Assembly (NCBI RefSeq): GCF_022760805.1
Contig: NZ_JAIVFL010000001.1
Location: 1 to 64,000, forward strand
DNA: 64,000 bases
Direction of reading: 5' to 3'
From: Candidatus Mycolicibacterium alkanivorans
Lineage (GTDB): Bacteria; Actinomycetota; Actinomycetes; Mycobacteriales; Mycobacteriaceae
Under the pieces are notes generated by a model. The model was not told the origin of the DNA. It was given only the letters and a program-made list of their open reading frames with translations, and did not search any database. A program made the translations under genes and the position numbers. This document shows positions 62,725 through 64,000 of the stretch, piece after piece; positions within the stretch are counted from its first letter, which is position 1, and the number at the start of each line of letters is the position of its first letter.

Positions 62725-64000
62725 TCAGAAGCCCGTGTGCTGGTCGAACTGGTTGTGCGACGCCAAGTCGGTGGCCGCCTGGGCGTGCGAAGCCGACGGG
62801 TCGTGGCTGACGTCGAACAGCGAGTGGCTCGAGTAGTCGGTCGCCGCGTGCGACGACTGGTCGAACGCCGAGTGATCCGGCGCCGGGGCCGCCACGTGGG
62901 TCGACGACTCCAGTGCCGAGTGCTGGTCGACGTCGGCCGACGCGTGGCTGGCACCCACCGAGGTAGCACCGCTGGCTGCGCTGCTGCCCTGCGCCCCGGT
63001 GATGACCGAGGAGCCGTGCGAACCGGACGCCACCTCGCCATCGCCGACCGCCGAACCGCCGGTCTGGATGACCGCTCCTTGGCTGCCCGGCGCGTGCGTC
63101 ACGACGCCCCCACCGGAGCTGATGGTGCTGTGCCCGCCCAGCGAGGCGCTGTCCTGGCCGAGGATGTCGGTGTGGGTGCCGAAACTGTTGTGAGCGTTGG
63201 CATTTCCGCTCAATCCGGTCTGCCCGGCCGACGCGGCCGCGTTGGTGGCGCCAGCCACCTGGACGGTGCTGTGCGCGCCTAGGGTGGTCGCCTCGTGGTT
63301 GAGGAAGTCCGCGCTGCCACCGGCCCCGGCGGTTGCGCCCGCAGCCACATTGGTGTGAGCACCGAGGTTCGCGCCGGCGATCGGTGGGGCAACCTCCGCG
63401 TTGGTGTGGCCGCCGAATGCGCTTGCGATATTGGTCTGTCCGCCGAACCCGCCGCCCAAGTTGGACTGCGCGCCGAAGCCACCGGCCACGGTGGACTGGC
63501 CACCGAGTGCGGCACCCTCGTTGTGCAGGAAGCTCGCGGCCGCGTTGTTGGAGGCCGCTGCCTGGGTGCCGACAGCAGCACCACCGAGGGGGCTTACGAT
63601 CCCGGCCGAGGTGGCCGTGGTCATGGCGTTGTTGCCGGCGGCGCTCAGACCGCTCCCGCCGAGACCGATCGCCCCGCCGCCGCCAGCAGCGGTCTGGTTG
63701 GCGAAGCTCGCGCCACCGAGCGGACTGCTGACGCCGGCGCTGGAGGTGGAGCTGAAGTTCTCCTGCGTGCTGAGCCCGCTGTTGACAGAAGGCGTGCCCG
63801 CAGAGTTGGTGTTCAGCGCCGCGCGACGCTCAGCGTCGATTCCGCTGCTGGTCGAAAAGCGCGCGCGATCGACGGTTTCCGCGCTGCCACCCGCGGCAAG
63901 TCCGGTGCCGATGTTGGCCCCGGCGTTGCCGCCGACCTGCCCGCCGAGTTCACCACCCCCGCCGATCTGGGCTCCGCCACCGGCTTGTCCGCCGAGTTGT
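62725..64000 (-). CDS. IniB-like Gly/Ala/Ser/His-rich repetitive protein (partial, runs off right edge)
   Basis: The frame is open from the window edge to TGA 62725, more than 420 codons. Low complexity with short degenerate repeats of the form GA-LGG-QS/TN(V/I)AGG-FG and a Ser/His/Asp-rich C-terminus (HSAFDQSSHAATDYSSHSLFDVSHD). Some resemblance to IniB-type cell-envelope stress proteins of mycobacteria; the N-terminal domain that would decide this lies outside the window. PE_PGRS is less likely because the GGX repeat pattern differs. Confidence 0.6.
   Translation of the reverse strand, partial: QLGGQAGGGAQIGGGGELGGQVGGNAGANIGTGLAAGGSAETVDRARFSTSSGIDAERRAALNTNSAGTPSVNSGLSTQENFSSTSSAGVSSPLGGASFANQTAAGGGGAIGLGGSGLSAAGNNAMTTATSAGIVSPLGGAAVGTQAAASNNAAASFLHNEGAALGGQSTVAGGFGAQSNLGGGFGGQTNIASAFGGHTNAEVAPPIAGANLGAHTNVAAGATAGAGGSADFLNHEATTLGAHSTVQVAGATNAAASAGQTGLSGNANAHNSFGTHTDILGQDSASLGGHSTISSGGGVVTHAPGSQGAVIQTGGSAVGDGEVASGSHGSSVITGAQGSSAASGATSVGASHASADVDQHSALESSTHVAAPAPDHSAFDQSSHAATDYSSHSLFDVSHDPSASHAQAATDLASHNQFDQHTGF

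Overview
The window is high-GC actinobacterial DNA and almost certainly mycobacterial. Its right part carries, in order, the mycobacterial block tRNA-Thr, tRNA-Met, rpmG, hadA-hadB-hadC (the mycolic-acid dehydratase), tRNA-Trp, secE, nusG, rplK, rplA, with a glyoxalase-II-like gene and an echA3-like gene nearby. From memory this matches the Rv0632c-Rv0641 neighbourhood of M. tuberculosis. The species cannot be read from the sequence alone; the load of mobile DNA suggests an environmental mycobacterium.

Layout. (1) 1-4.3 kb: two head-to-head copies of a large helix-turn-helix transposase gene separated by an intact ISL3-family IS, then an orphan methyltransferase and IS remnants. (2) 4.3-18.2 kb: two related, diverged recombinase modules in convergent orientation. 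Each has a tyrosine recombinase, a small XRE-type HTH protein, a multi-zinc-ribbon protein with an inactivated recombinase-like C-terminus, a stand-alone catalytic C-terminal piece of a Tn554 TnpB-like recombinase, and a Tn554 TnpC-like (DUF6262) protein. Module B carries a HEPN-domain cargo gene exactly at the recombinase/XRE junction. (3) 18.3-38.5 kb: nested insertion sequences. Two IS1634-family elements carry the same group II intron inside the transposase gene. One has an IS1380-family element inserted in it and is itself flanked by 639-bp direct repeats. A glycosyltransferase gene and a second methyltransferase survive among them. (4) 38.7-50.9 kb: an exopolysaccharide locus (Wzy-like polymerase, Wzx-like flippase, two GT4 glycosyltransferases, a GDP-mannose 6-dehydrogenase-like enzyme, a low-molecular-weight tyrosine phosphatase, a polyprenyl-phosphate sugar-1-phosphate transferase, two tandem endonuclease/exonuclease/phosphatase-fold proteins), broken by an IS701 remnant. 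(5) 50.8-56.9 kb: the conserved ribosomal/NusG/SecE/Had block. (6) 57-64 kb: a toxin-antitoxin-like pair, an echA3-like gene with a TetR regulator, a VapBC pair, an IS200/IS605 element that cleanly splits a SpoIIAA/STAS-like gene, and an IniB-like Gly/Ala-rich protein running off the right edge.

How it fits together. The orphan methyltransferases and glycosyltransferase within the IS-rich half look like pieces of the same surface-polysaccharide locus dispersed by IS activity (inference). The sugar-1-phosphate transferase would start the repeat unit on the lipid carrier, the glycosyltransferases extend it, Wzx flips it and Wzy polymerises it; the dehydrogenase suggests an acidic sugar. Target duplications and an empty-site comparison allow part of the insertion order to be reconstructed.
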